Source: an uncultured Microbacterium sp. (GTDB lineage: Bacteria > Actinomycetota > Actinomycetes > Actinomycetales > Microbacteriaceae). Taken from it: a stretch of 64,000 bases of DNA. Position numbers and translations under genes: made by a program. The stretch spans positions 1-64,000 of the forward strand of contig NZ_FLQR01000007.1 of NCBI RefSeq assembly GCF_900078385.1, written 5' to 3'. The notes under the pieces were generated by a model. The model searched no databases. It was not told the origin of the DNA and saw only the letters and a list, made by a program, of their open reading frames with translations. Each line of letters begins with the position of its first letter. Position 1 is the stretch's first letter. Of this stretch, positions 45,398 through 54,160 are shown piece after piece.

Positions 45398-45667
45398 TCA
45401 GCGCGTGTAAAGGCGGACGATCCCCCACACCGCGGCGCCCACGACGGCGGCCACGCCGACGACCGCCGCAGCGGCGCCGGTGGGGTTGCGGCGGGCGAAG
45501 CGCCGCACGGCCACGACCTGCTCGTCGACGACCTCGCCGATCCGCTTGGGGATGTTGGCCTTCTCCTCGATGGCGAACAGGGCGGCCTTCAACTCGGCAC
45601 GCGCGCGCTCCACGGGGTCGGCGATGCCGAGGGCCACGGCTGTGCGGGGAACGATCTCAGAACTCAT
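45398..45667 (-). CDS. Small membrane-anchored protein, DUF3618-like
   Basis: An 89-residue protein with an amphipathic N-terminal half (DPVERARAELKAALFAIEEKANIPKRIGEVVDEQV) and one C-terminal membrane segment (about 62-83: PTGAAAAVVGVAAVVGAAVWGIV) ending in RLYTR. The layout resembles DUF3618 proteins, often encoded beside phage-holin-superfamily proteins in actinobacteria. It overlaps the upstream holin-like gene by 11 bases and is third in a three-gene cassette. AAGGA is nine bases before the ATG. Function unknown; cell-envelope role is inferred. Confidence 0.8.
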   Translation of the reverse strand: MSSEIVPRTAVALGIADPVERARAELKAALFAIEEKANIPKRIGEVVDEQVVAVRRFARRNPTGAAAAVVGVAAVVGAAVWGIVRLYTR

Positions 45668-46067
45668 CGGTCACGTCCTTCACGATCCGCGCGTCGGCCT
45701 TGATCGACTTCGCGGGACTGTCGGTGCGGGTCAGCTTCTTGATGCGCAGGATGCCGAGCAGCGCGAACACGATCGCGATCACCAGCAGGAGGACGAGCAC
45801 GATCAGCGCGGCGAGCCATGCGGGGATCCAGGATGCGAGCCCGATGATCGTGAACGCCCCGAGGGTCGGGATCGCCCAGAACAGGAAGAACAGGGCGATG
45901 ATGAACCACACCCCGCCCATCCCGGCATCCTTGCCGACGCTCTTGAGCCACTTCTTCGCGGAGTCGATCTCCGCCGTGATGAGGTTGCGCACCAGCTCCG
46001 GCACTTCACCCAGGAGGGCGAAGAGGCTGTCGTCGGAGCGGTCGCGGAATCCGCGCGGGGTGCTCAT
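45657..46067 (-). CDS. Phage holin superfamily (DUF1469) membrane protein
   Basis: A 136-residue protein with two long membrane helices (about 50-75 VWFIIALFFLFWAIPTLGAF and 80-108 IPAWLAALIVLVLLLVIAIVFALLG) after a soluble amphipathic N-terminus (LLGEVPELVRNLITAEIDSAKKWLKS). This is the putative actinobacterial holin-X family; despite the name these are chromosomal envelope proteins, not phage lysis proteins. It lies between the YtxH-like gene (one base gap) and the DUF3618-like gene (overlap), so all three form one operon. Confidence 0.88.
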   Translation of the reverse strand: MSTPRGFRDRSDDSLFALLGEVPELVRNLITAEIDSAKKWLKSVGKDAGMGGVWFIIALFFLFWAIPTLGAFTIIGLASWIPAWLAALIVLVLLLVIAIVFALLGILRIKKLTRTDSPAKSIKADARIVKDVTDEF

Positions 46068-46068
46068 C

Positions 46069-46440
46069 TCAACTATCCGCGGCCTTCGCCACCTTCGCGG
46101 CGGCCTCCTTGGCCTCGGCGGCGGTCATCTCGCCGGCACGGACGACGTCATCGGCGGATTCCTTGCCGGCGCGGATGGCCGCATCCAGCCGGTCACCGGC
46201 GCTGCCGCCCTTCGTGGCGGCCTTGCCCATCTTCACGGCCCCGTCCCACAGTGCGCTGGGCACCGCCAGGGCGGCGGACTTGCCGAGCTCCTTCGCCTTG
46301 TCGACCTGCTTCTGGACCTGCGGGGTGTCCCACACCTTCTGCACGCCGTCCTTGATCTGCTCGTAACGCTCACGCCCGGCCCGAGACCCGAGCACGTAGC
46401 CCGCGGTCAATCCGATGACGATCCCGATCTTGCCCCTCAT
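46069..46440 (-). CDS. YtxH-like protein
   Basis: A 123-residue protein starting MRGKIGIVIGLTAGYVLGSRAGRERYEQI, the typical YtxH N-terminus: a short glycine-rich membrane helix followed by a long charged helix. The rest is Ala/Lys-rich and probably coiled (QVQKQVDKAKELGKSAALA, then AAEAKEAAAKVAKAADS). GAGGAG lies seven bases before the ATG. First gene of the cassette with the holin-like and DUF3618-like proteins. YtxH proteins are general-stress-associated in Bacillus; a similar envelope or stress role is only inferred here. Confidence 0.85.
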   Translation of the reverse strand: MRGKIGIVIGLTAGYVLGSRAGRERYEQIKDGVQKVWDTPQVQKQVDKAKELGKSAALAVPSALWDGAVKMGKAATKGGSAGDRLDAAIRAGKESADDVVRAGEMTAAEAKEAAAKVAKAADS

Positions 46441-46533
46441 GGGGTTCTCCTCATGGTCGTTGCCGATGGTGCTGGTGACACCAGGGTAGCCCTGTATGCC
46501 TGCTCCGGCATCCGGGGGTTGCCAAGGGCCTCG

Positions 46534-48000
46534 TCAGTGCGTACTGTGCCCGAGCGGCGTTCCCCAGAGCGCGTGGGCGCGCACCCGATCGGCCTCCGCG
46601 ACGGCGTCCTCGGCGACCTGCGCGGGGTCGCCGCCGCTGAGCCACCCGCCCACGACGGCGAGGCCGACGGCGTGCACGCTGCGGCGGATCGCAACCGTCG
46701 TCGCAGCGTGATCGATGGCGGCGGCCGGCGACGGGGGGACCCACCGCACGCGGTGCGCGCCGCGCAGCTCCGCGCGGGTCAGCGGCGCGCCGGTCACGGT
46801 CGATGCGGCCCTGAGCGCGCGATCCACGGGGTCGCTGTCACCCCCGTCCGCGGGCAGCGTGACGCGGAGCAGGCGGACGGTCGGGCCGAGCGCCTCGGCC
46901 AGCCACGGCCACTCGGCGGTGGCATCGCGGACGACGGTTCCCTCCAGGACGGCCGCGGCGATCCCCTGCGGTGCGCCGAGGGCGGTCGCGTCGACGAGCA
47001 GCGCGAGGTCGTCTCGTCCCGGCGTCGGGGCGTCGGCGGCGGGAAGGTCGACGTGCGGGCGGAGGAGCCGGCGCGCCTCCGCCTCGTCCGTGGCGAGGAT
47101 CACCGCGTCGGCGCGGAGCTCGTCGGGGGTCTCGATGGCGGGGCTCTCGACCGCGGGCATCTCGCCGTCCGAGCCTGCGGGCGTGCGGGTGTCGCACGCG
47201 ACGAGCCAGCCGTCCTCGGTGCCCGCGATGGACCGCACGCGCGTGCTGCGCGTGACGGTCACGCCGAGGTCGGCGAGCCGCTCCTGCAGGGCATCCACGA
47301 GTCGGGTCATGCCGCCGCGGAGCGCCGCGCGCGGCGTTCCGTCGGGCGTCGACGCGAGCAGCTCCGCGACGGCGCCGCTCAGCGATCCGGCTCGGGTGAG
47401 CGCGCCGTTCAGACCGGGGATCGCCGCGTCGATCTCGAGCCGGTCGGGGTCCACCCCGAACCGCGCGCGGACGGCGGGCGCGACCATCCGGTCGACCACT
47501 CGATCACCCATCCGCGCGCGCACGAGCGCCCCGAGGCTGCGCGCATGACCGATCGTCAGCGGCGGGCGGAGGCGGTCGAGGTAGGCGCGCCACGCGCCGC
47601 GCCAGCCGATGATGCGGCGGACGTCGTCGGCGAACGGGTTGGCGGGGATGCCGACGATGCTCTGCCGCGGGAGGGGCGCGAGCCCCGCCGGGAGACCGGC
47701 CACCCAGAGGGCGCCAACCGCCGGTGCGACGATGTCGCCGCTCAGTCCCAGGTCCTCCAGAAGCGCGCGGAACGCTCCCTCGGGTGGGTCGAACGAGTCC
47801 GCGCCGACGTCGACGGCGACACCGCCGAGGTCCGCGGCGACGATCCCGCCGCCCACGCGGTCCGCGGCCTCCACGAGCGTCACGCCGATCCCGACCTTGG
47901 CGCACTCGAGCGCCGCCACGAGCCCGGCGAGCCCTCCGCCGACGACGACGACGCGCGCGTCGCGCGCACGCGCGACGAGGCCGGAGGCGGGGTCGGTCAT
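46534..48000 (-). CDS. Protoporphyrinogen/coproporphyrinogen oxidase (HemY/CgoX family)
   Basis: A 488-residue FAD enzyme oxidising the porphyrinogen ring; in Gram-positive bacteria the substrate is usually coproporphyrinogen III. The dinucleotide-binding motif VVVVGGGLAGLVAALECAK and the following VTLVEAADRVGGGIVA start the protein, and GVAVDVGADSF, PGLNGALTRAGSLSGAVAELLA and ALRGGMTRLVDAL are family features. The end AVGLAVVGGWLSGGDPAQVAEDA is the second FAD contact. The ATG at 48000 has GAGG nine bases upstream; an ATG three codons earlier is weaker. It is one of two haem genes here, separated from hemD by the membrane cassette. Confidence 0.9.
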   Translation of the reverse strand: MTDPASGLVARARDARVVVVGGGLAGLVAALECAKVGIGVTLVEAADRVGGGIVAADLGGVAVDVGADSFDPPEGAFRALLEDLGLSGDIVAPAVGALWVAGLPAGLAPLPRQSIVGIPANPFADDVRRIIGWRGAWRAYLDRLRPPLTIGHARSLGALVRARMGDRVVDRMVAPAVRARFGVDPDRLEIDAAIPGLNGALTRAGSLSGAVAELLASTPDGTPRAALRGGMTRLVDALQERLADLGVTVTRSTRVRSIAGTEDGWLVACDTRTPAGSDGEMPAVESPAIETPDELRADAVILATDEAEARRLLRPHVDLPAADAPTPGRDDLALLVDATALGAPQGIAAAVLEGTVVRDATAEWPWLAEALGPTVRLLRVTLPADGGDSDPVDRALRAASTVTGAPLTRAELRGAHRVRWVPPSPAAAIDHAATTVAIRRSVHAVGLAVVGGWLSGGDPAQVAEDAVAEADRVRAHALWGTPLGHSTH

Positions 48001-48044
48001 GGCATCCATCCTCGCATCCGGCCCGTCGGTGAGAGCATGGAACC

Positions 48045-48617
48045 ATGAGCCTGCACATCACCGGTGATCCCGACGCCGATGCCCTGCTGACCGACGATCC
48101 GCTGGCGCTGCTGATCGGGATGCTGCTGGATCAGCAGGTCGCGATGGAGACGGCCTTCGCCGGTCCACTGAAGATCGCACAGCGCATCGGCGGGCTGGAT
48201 GCCGCGGCGCTCGCCGGGTACGACCCGGAGGCGCTCGCGCAGGTGTTCTCCGAGACGCCCGCCGTGCACCGGTTCCCCGGGTCCATGGCCGGGCGGGTGC
48301 AGGCGGTGAGCCAGGCCGTCGTGTCGGAGTGGGGCGGCGACGCCGCCGCCATCTGGACGGCCGGCTCCCCCGACGGGCCCACGGTCCTGAAGCGCCTGAA
48401 GGCGCTGCCCGGGTTCGGCGAGCAGAAGGCGAAGATCTTCCTCGCCCTCCTCGGCAAGCAGTACGGCTTCACGGGCGCCGGGTGGCGGGAGGCCGCGGGC
48501 GCCTACGGCGACGAGGGCTCGTTCCGCTCGGTCGCCGACATCGTCTCCCCCGAGAGCCTGACGAAGGTGCGCGAGCACAAGCGCGCCGCCAAGGCCGCCG
48601 CGAAGGACGGCGCCTGA
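48045..48617 (+). CDS. HhH-GPD-type base excision DNA repair protein
   Basis: A 190-residue member of an actinobacterial HhH-GPD group. LHITGDPDADALL and ALLIGMLLDQQVAMETAFAGP form the N-terminal helices; the helix-hairpin-helix is LKALPGFGEQKAKIFLALLGK (about 126-146), where Lys at the usual catalytic position and the GPD-type Asp are hard to align. The DNA lesion it recognises is unknown. The stop overlaps the start of the next gene (TGATG), so it is translated together with a DUF1801 protein. It diverges from the haem oxidase gene. Confidence 0.87.
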   Translation: MSLHITGDPDADALLTDDPLALLIGMLLDQQVAMETAFAGPLKIAQRIGGLDAAALAGYDPEALAQVFSETPAVHRFPGSMAGRVQAVSQAVVSEWGGDAAAIWTAGSPDGPTVLKRLKALPGFGEQKAKIFLALLGKQYGFTGAGWREAAGAYGDEGSFRSVADIVSPESLTKVREHKRAAKAAAKDGA

Positions 48618-49045
48618 TGGATCGCACCGGCGCGGACGTCGCCGCGCACCTGGCGAAGGTGACCCCCGCCGCGCGCCGGCGCGACGCGGAGGCGCTGGCG
48701 GCGCTGATGCGCGAGGTCACCGGCCGCGAGCCCGAACTCTGGGCGGGCGGCATCGTCGGCTTCGGCTCCTGCCACTACCGCTACCCGACCGGCAACGAGG
48801 GCGACTCGCCGCTCCTCTCGTTCGCGCCGCGCAAGGTGGCATCCACGATCTACCTTCTCGACGGCGTCGGCGCGCACGCCGACGAACTGGGCGCCCTCGG
48901 CCCGCACACGACCGGCGTCGGCTGCCTGTACATCAAGGACGTACCCGCCGTCGACCTCGAGGCGCTGCGCGGCATCCTGCGCGCCTCGCTGGAACGTGTC
49001 GAGGCGGGCCCCGAGGGGTTCGCCGAGATCACCGTCACCGGGTGA
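48617..49045 (+). CDS. DUF1801 protein (first of a tandem pair)
   Basis: A 142-residue YdhG-fold protein. Conserved pieces are GREPELWAGGIVGFGSCHYRY, the family core, FAPRKVASTIYLLDG and HTTGVGCLYIKDV. Function of DUF1801 proteins is unknown. It starts on the last base of the HhH-GPD stop (TGATG) and is followed 49 bases later by a paralogue of about 55% identity by eye, so the pair arose by duplication. Co-expression with a repair glycosylase may be meaningful but is only positional evidence. Confidence 0.85.
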   Translation: MDRTGADVAAHLAKVTPAARRRDAEALAALMREVTGREPELWAGGIVGFGSCHYRYPTGNEGDSPLLSFAPRKVASTIYLLDGVGAHADELGALGPHTTGVGCLYIKDVPAVDLEALRGILRASLERVEAGPEGFAEITVTG

Positions 49046-49094
49046 CGGACGCAGGCCCGGTGGGGCCTGCGGCACACGAGGAGCGGAGCACGAG

Positions 49095-49517
49095 ATGAAG
49101 AAGACCGGAGGGAGCGTCGGCGCGTTCGTGGCCGGGGTCACTCCCGCCAAACGCCGCCGCGACGCGGAGACCCTGATCGCGCTCCTGAGCGAGATCACGG
49201 GACGGGATCCGGAGCTGTGGGGCACGATCATCGGGTTCGGCAGCTGCCACTACCGCTACCCCACCGGGGTCGAGGGGGACATGCCGCTCGCGGCGTTCGC
49301 GCCGCGCGCGGCGGCGTCGACGATCTACCTCGACGCGGCGGCCGCCCACGCGGACGAACTCGCGCGTCTCGGCCCGCACACCTCGAGCGTGACGTGCCTG
49401 TACATCAAGGACCTCGAGCAGGTCGACGAGGCCGTGCTGCGCGGCATCCTGGAGAGCTCTCTCGCCTACGCCGTCGGCGGGGGCGACGACGACGTCGCGA
49501 TCACCGTCACCGGCTGA
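49095..49517 (+). CDS. DUF1801 protein (second of a tandem pair)
   Basis: A 140-residue paralogue of the preceding gene. The same landmarks appear in order: ITGRDPELWGTIIGFGSCHYRY, FAPRAAASTIYLDAAAAHADEL, HTSSVTCLYIKDLEQVD and the ending ITVTG identical to its sister. GGAG lies eight bases before the ATG. Last gene of the HhH-GPD-DUF1801-DUF1801 run and convergent with glyS. Function unknown. Confidence 0.85.
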   Translation: MKKTGGSVGAFVAGVTPAKRRRDAETLIALLSEITGRDPELWGTIIGFGSCHYRYPTGVEGDMPLAAFAPRAAASTIYLDAAAAHADELARLGPHTSSVTCLYIKDLEQVDEAVLRGILESSLAYAVGGGDDDVAITVTG

Positions 49518-49547
49518 CCCGGTGGGGATGCGGCGTCGCCCGCGGCG

Positions 49548-50936
49548 TCAGGCGCCGCGCAGCCGCTCGCCGAGGTAGGCGGTGAGGCCCGCGAGGGCGA
49601 CCCGCTCCTGCGCCATCGTGTCGCGGTCACGGACCGTGACGGCGTCGTCCTCGAGGGAATCGAAGTCGATCGTGACGCACAGCGGCGTGCCGATCTCGTC
49701 CTGGCGGCGATACCGGCGGCCGATGGCGCCGGCGTCGTCGAAATCGACGTTCCAGCCCTGCGTGCGCAGCGTGTCGGCCACCTCGCGCGCGAGCGGCGAG
49801 AGCTTCTCGTTGCGGCTCAGCGGCAGCACGGCCACCTTGACCGGGGCGAGGCGGGGATCGAGCTTCAGCACCGTGCGGGTGTCGGTGCCGCCCTTGGCGT
49901 TGGGAACCTCCTCCTCGCGGTACGCGTCGACGAGGAAGGCCATCATGGAGCGGGTCAGGCCGAACGAGGGCTCGATGACGAACGGCACGTACGTCTCGCC
50001 GGAGGCCTGGTCGAAGTAGCTGAGCTTGTGCCCGGACGCGTCGATGTGACTCGTCAGGTCGAAGTCGGTGCGGTTGGCGACGCCCATGAGCTCGCCCCAC
50101 TCCTTGCCGGGGAAGCCGAAGCGGTACTCGAAGTCGATGGTGCCGGCGGAGTAGTGCGCGCGCTCGTCCTCGGGCACGTCGAACTGCCGCATGTTCTCGG
50201 GGTCGAGCCCGAGGTCGAGGAACCACTCCCAGCACGCCTGCACCCAGTGCTCGAACCACTCCTGGGCCTCGGCGGGGGGCGTGAAGAACTCGATCTCCAT
50301 CTGCTCGAACTCCCGCGTGCGGAAGATGAAGTTGCCCGGCGTGATCTCGTTGCGGAACGCCTTGCCGACCTGGCCGATGCCGAACGGCGGCTTCTTCCGT
50401 GAGGCCGTGAGGACGTTGGTGAAGTTGACGAAGATGCCCTGCGCCGTCTCCGGGCGGAGGAAGTGCAGGCCGCTCTCGTCGTCGACGACGCCGAGGTAGG
50501 TCTTCACGAGGCCGGAGAACGCCTTCGGCTCGGTGTACTGGCCCTTCGTGCCGCAGTTCGGGCACGGGATGTCGGCGAGGCCGTTCTCGGCCGGCCGGCC
50601 CTTGCGCGCCTCGAAGTCCTCGATGAGGTTGTCGGCACGGAACCGCTTGTGGCACTGCAGGCACTCCACCAGCGGATCGGTGAAGGTCGCGACGTGGCCG
50701 GAGGCCTCCCACACGCGCTTGGGGAGGATGACGGAGGAGTCCAGGCCCACCATGTCGCCGCGGCCGCGGACGAACGTCTGCCACCACTGGCGACGGATGT
50801 TCTCCTTGAGCTCCGTGCCGAGGGGGCCGTAGTCCCACGCCGACCGGGATCCGCCGTAGATCTCACCGGCCTGGAACACGAACCCGCGGTGGCGGGCGAG
50901 GGCGATGACTTTGTCGAGACGGGACTGCTCGGCCAC
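49548..50936 (-). CDS. glyS: Glycyl-tRNA synthetase (alpha2 type)
   Basis: A 462-residue class II synthetase charging tRNA-Gly. The N-terminal [27 protein letters not shown] is diagnostic. A zinc-ribbon-like insertion has CLQCHKRF and CPNCGTKG. Class II motif 2 is [24 protein letters not shown] in pieces and motif 3 is [11 protein letters not shown]. The anticodon-binding domain begins near [15 protein letters not shown]. Start at GTG (MAEQSRLDK) with TTGGAG eight bases upstream; upstream in-frame codons are less plausible. Length and motifs match the single-chain type of actinobacteria. Confidence 0.97.
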   Translation of the reverse strand: MAEQSRLDKVIALARHRGFVFQAGEIYGGSRSAWDYGPLGTELKENIRRQWWQTFVRGRGDMVGLDSSVILPKRVWEASGHVATFTDPLVECLQCHKRFRADNLIEDFEARKGRPAENGLADIPCPNCGTKGQYTEPKAFSGLVKTYLGVVDDESGLHFLRPETAQGIFVNFTNVLTASRKKPPFGIGQVGKAFRNEITPGNFIFRTREFEQMEIEFFTPPAEAQEWFEHWVQACWEWFLDLGLDPENMRQFDVPEDERAHYSAGTIDFEYRFGFPGKEWGELMGVANRTDFDLTSHIDASGHKLSYFDQASGETYVPFVIEPSFGLTRSMMAFLVDAYREEEVPNAKGGTDTRTVLKLDPRLAPVKVAVLPLSRNEKLSPLAREVADTLRTQGWNVDFDDAGAIGRRYRRQDEIGTPLCVTIDFDSLEDDAVTVRDRDTMAQERVALAGLTAYLGERLRGA

Positions 50937-51058
50937 AGGTGGCTCCAAATGGTCGGTACAAGCGGGCGCGGAACGCGCGGATGCCGGAGGTGCCGGCATC
51001 CCTCCAGTCTACTGTCGACCGTTCCGCCGCCCGGCGCCGCGGCCGGCGCCGACGACCC

Positions 51059-51433
51059 TCAGCGCACGAACGTGATCGTCAGGGGGTAGGTGTACCACTC
51101 GCCCTGATTCGCCTTGACCGCCGCGATGATCGCGAGGACGAGCCCGGCGACGGCGACGAGCGGATACAGGAACGCGCCGATCACGACGATCACAAGGATG
51201 CCGCTGACGACGTAGGCGATGAGCAGCGTCAGCTGGAAGTTGAGTGCCGTCGCGGTGTGCGCGCGCACGAAGGGCCCCCGGTCGCGCAGCACGAGGTAGC
51301 CCACGAGCGGTCCGAGGAAGCTGAAGAAGATCCCGCTGAGGTGCGTGAGGGTCGCCCACATCTTCTCGTCGGCGGGGCTCATCGGCTGCACGGGCGGGGT
51401 GCCGCCGTACGGCGGCTGCGGAGGCATCGTCAT
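51059..51433 (-). CDS. DUF4870 membrane protein
   Basis: A 124-residue protein: a Pro/Gly-rich N-terminus (MPPQPPYGGTPPVQPMSPADE), then DUF4870 features MWATLTHLSGIFFSFLGPLVGYLVLRDRGPFVRAHTATALNFQ in pieces and three membrane segments (about 30-48, 68-88, 92-108). The family is widespread and uncharacterised. TACGCT lies seven bases before the ATG, leaderless type. It diverges from the methyltransferase gene and follows glyS in direction. Confidence 0.88.
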   Translation of the reverse strand: MTMPPQPPYGGTPPVQPMSPADEKMWATLTHLSGIFFSFLGPLVGYLVLRDRGPFVRAHTATALNFQLTLLIAYVVSGILVIVVIGAFLYPLVAVAGLVLAIIAAVKANQGEWYTYPLTITFVR

Positions 51434-51518
51434 GCCCCCCAGCGTAGGGCTCGGGCCCTCTGTCGCGGCGCCGTGTCGGGGTCTACGCTGTGGCCCGTCG
51501 AATGCGCGGAGGTGGGCC

Positions 51519-52613
51519 ATGGCAGAGGATGCGACCGACGATCCGGAATCCGCCCTTGCGGCGTCGGTCTTCACCCGGATCCTGGGCGGGTACGAGGCGC
51601 TGTCGATCTACCTCGGAGACCGGCTGGGGCTGTACACCGCGCTCGCGGACGGGCCGGCGCGCGTCGACCAGCTGGCGGCACGCGCGGACGTGCATCCGCG
51701 CTACGCGCGGGAGTGGCTCGAGCAGCAGGCCGTGGCCGGGCTCGTCACGGTGCAGGAGGAGGACGGCGAACGCGCGTTCAGCCTGTCCCCCGCGCAGCGC
51801 TCGGTGCTGGCGGACCCGTCGTCCCTCGCCTACTCCGCTCCCTTCGCGCGACTGCTGCGGGCGGCCGCCGCCCGCACGCCGGAGCTCCTCGCTGCGTACC
51901 GCGACGGCACGGGCGTCTCCTGGGATCAGTTCGGCCCCGACGCGCGCGACGCGCAGGGCGACGCGAACCGCCCCTGGTTCGAGGAGCGGCTCGCCCCCGC
52001 CCTGTCCGGCGTGCCCCGGCTCGCCGGCATCCTCACTCGCCCGGACGCCCGGGTCCTCGACGTCGGCTGCGGACACGGATGGTCGAGCATCGCGCTCGCC
52101 CGCGCGTATCCGGCGGCGCATGTCGAGGGGATCGATGTCGACGCGCCGTCCATCGATGCCGCGCGGCGGCACGCCGCCGGCATCCCGGGGCTGTCCTTCG
52201 CACTGCTGGCCGGCGAGAGCCTGAGCGCGGGGCGCGAGGCGACCGCCGACATCGTGTTCGTCTTCGAGGCGCTGCACGACATGCCGGACCCGGTCGCGGT
52301 CCTGCGGTCGATCCGCACCGCGCTGCGTCCGGGCGGCGTCCTGGTCGTGATGGACGAAGCCGTCGCCGACGCGTTCGCGGCCGACGGGGACGAGGTCGAA
52401 CGGATCATGTACGGCTACAGCCTGCTGATCTGCCTGCCCGACTCGATGTCCACGCCCGACTCGGTCGCGACCGGGACCGTCATGCGCCGCTCCACGCTGG
52501 AGGGCTATGCGCGGGCGGCGGGCTACACCACCGTGTCGGTGCTGCCGATCGAGGACTTCGGGGGCGTTCCGGTTCTACCTGCTCGAACCCTGACGGATCG
52601 AGACTGCCGCTGA
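51519..52613 (+). CDS. SAM-dependent methyltransferase with an apparent C-terminal frameshift
   Basis: As read, 364 residues. The N-terminal dimerisation/winged-helix part (about 10-90) is followed by a Rossmann methylase domain: motif I VLDVGCGHGWSSIALARAYP, motif II VEGIDVDAPSID, motif IV IVFVFEALHDMPDP and LRPGGVLVVMDEAV. The end is odd. After PIEDFG the frame gives GVPVLPARTLTDRDCR, but removing one G from the five-G run at 52560-52564 gives AFRFYLLEP and a stop at 52591-52593, the FRFYxL ending seen in this family. So either a real frameshift or a sequencing indel has replaced the last nine residues. GGAGG lies seven bases before the ATG. Substrate unknown. Confidence 0.88.
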   Translation: MAEDATDDPESALAASVFTRILGGYEALSIYLGDRLGLYTALADGPARVDQLAARADVHPRYAREWLEQQAVAGLVTVQEEDGERAFSLSPAQRSVLADPSSLAYSAPFARLLRAAAARTPELLAAYRDGTGVSWDQFGPDARDAQGDANRPWFEERLAPALSGVPRLAGILTRPDARVLDVGCGHGWSSIALARAYPAAHVEGIDVDAPSIDAARRHAAGIPGLSFALLAGESLSAGREATADIVFVFEALHDMPDPVAVLRSIRTALRPGGVLVVMDEAVADAFAADGDEVERIMYGYSLLICLPDSMSTPDSVATGTVMRRSTLEGYARAAGYTTVSVLPIEDFGGVPVLPARTLTDRDCR

Positions 52614-52698
52614 CGCGCCGCGGCACGCTACGTTCGAAGCAGGCCCTGCGCAGGCCCACGATCCTGCGCGACATCTGCCCAGACACGAATGGAGTGCC

Positions 52699-54159
52699 GT
52701 GGACATCCTCGCAGCCGGAGGCGTCGCCGTGATCGTCGGGATCACCGTCGTCGTCATCGCCGTCATCCTCGTCTTCACCCTCATCATGGTGCGCGCCTGG
52801 TACAAGGTCGCCAAGGCCGACCAGGCGCTCGTCATCGTCGGCAAGACGCAGAAGGGCGTAGGCGGGGAGTCCTCCCGCATCTCGATCATCACCGGCGGCG
52901 GCGCCCTCGTGAATCCGCTGACGCAGCGCGCGGAGATGATCTCGCTGCGTGCCCGCCAGATCAAGATGGAGCCCACCGCGCAGTCGTCCACGGGTGTCAC
53001 GGTCAACGTCAGCGGCGTCGCGCTCGTGAAGATCGGCTCCGACCCGGAGCTCGTCCGTCGCGCGGCCGAGCGCTTCCTCTCCCAGGACGGCGCGATCGAG
53101 CAGTTCACGACCGAGCAGCTCGAGGGCGCGCTGCGCGGCGTCGTGGCGACCCTCACGGTCGAGCAGCTGATGAACGACCGGCAGAAGCTGTCGGACCAGA
53201 TCGCCGAGGGCATCAAGAGCGACCTGCTGTCGCAGGGGCTCATCCTGGATTCGTTCCAGATCCAGGGCGTGACCGACAAGAACGGGTACATCGACGCGCT
53301 CGGCGCGAGCGAGGTCGAGCGCGTCCGCCGCGACGCCGAGGTGGCACGCATCAACGCGGCCCGCGAGGTGCGCGCCCGTCAGATCGCGACCGACGAGGCG
53401 AACCTCATCGAGCAGACCGCGTTCGACAAGAACCAGGCGGGCGCCGCCGCCGAGGTCGGGCGCGCCCGCGCCGAGGCCGATCAGGCCGAAGCGCTCGAGC
53501 GCGCGGTGCGCGAGCAGGCGGTGCTCCTGCAGGCGGCCGAGAACAAGCAGGCCGAGCTCGACGCCGACATCAAGAAGGTCGCCGACGCCGACCTGTACCA
53601 GCGCCAGCGCTCCGCCGACGCCGACGCGTACGGACAGGTCAAGGCCGCCGAGGCGCGCGCTCAGATCGCGGCGCAGGAGGCCGAGGCCACGCGCCTGCGC
53701 GCGCAGGCCGAGGCGGATGCCGTGCGGCTTGCCGGTGAGGCGAGGGCCGGCGCCATCGAGGCCGAGGCCGAGGCGCTCTCGCGCAACCAGGAGGCCCTGC
53801 TCGCGCAGCGCGCCCTGGAGGCGCTCGTGCCGATGATGACGCAGTTCGCCCGCGGCTTCGACAAGGTCGGCTCCATCACGGTGCTCGGCGGCGAGGGCGC
53901 TTCGAGCCACATCGCGGCCGAGTCGGCGACCGGCATGCGCGCGACCTTCGACGCCGTCGAGGCGGCGACGGGCATCGACCTGCGGCAGATCATCCAGGGT
54001 CAGGCGACCGGGCGCGGCGTCGCGCAGGGCATCCGCCAGGAGGCCGCCGTGCTCCCCGCGGAGACCGCGGCGGATGCGGCACCGGCCGGCGATCCCGTCG
54101 CGCGCGGTGCGGAGATCGGCCGGGCGTTCGCCGCGGAGGAGTCGGCGCCGGCGTCCTGA
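52699..54159 (+). CDS. Flotillin-like SPFH domain protein
   Basis: A 486-residue membrane-microdomain protein. One N-terminal membrane helix (about 5-33, VAVIVGITVVVIAVILVFTLIMV) anchors an SPFH domain (about 35-200: ADQALVIVGKTQKGVGGES, then VNVSGVALVKIGSDPELV). A long Ala/Glu/Arg-rich coiled coil (about 205-390) has the flotillin EA repeats (AEADQAEALERAVREQA, AEARAQIAAQEAEATRLRAQAEAD). The tail includes GASSHIAAESATG. Flotillins organise membrane domains and fluidity. GTG start with GGAG five bases upstream, making MDILAAGG. The preceding 85-bp gap holds the palindrome CCTGCGCAGG. Confidence 0.93.
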   Translation: MDILAAGGVAVIVGITVVVIAVILVFTLIMVRAWYKVAKADQALVIVGKTQKGVGGESSRISIITGGGALVNPLTQRAEMISLRARQIKMEPTAQSSTGVTVNVSGVALVKIGSDPELVRRAAERFLSQDGAIEQFTTEQLEGALRGVVATLTVEQLMNDRQKLSDQIAEGIKSDLLSQGLILDSFQIQGVTDKNGYIDALGASEVERVRRDAEVARINAAREVRARQIATDEANLIEQTAFDKNQAGAAAEVGRARAEADQAEALERAVREQAVLLQAAENKQAELDADIKKVADADLYQRQRSADADAYGQVKAAEARAQIAAQEAEATRLRAQAEADAVRLAGEARAGAIEAEAEALSRNQEALLAQRALEALVPMMTQFARGFDKVGSITVLGGEGASSHIAAESATGMRATFDAVEAATGIDLRQIIQGQATGRGVAQGIRQEAAVLPAETAADAAPAGDPVARGAEIGRAFAAEESAPAS

Positions 54160-54160
54160 C

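Noticed and set aside
45657..46067. Prophage remnant suggested by the holin-like protein
   Set aside because: The family is a chromosomal actinobacterial membrane family; no endolysin, integrase or capsid gene is nearby.
44032..48048. A 1338-codon plus-strand open frame across hemD, the membrane cassette and the porphyrinogen oxidase
   Set aside because: It covers five well-supported minus-strand genes and encodes only low-complexity Arg/Gly-rich sequence.
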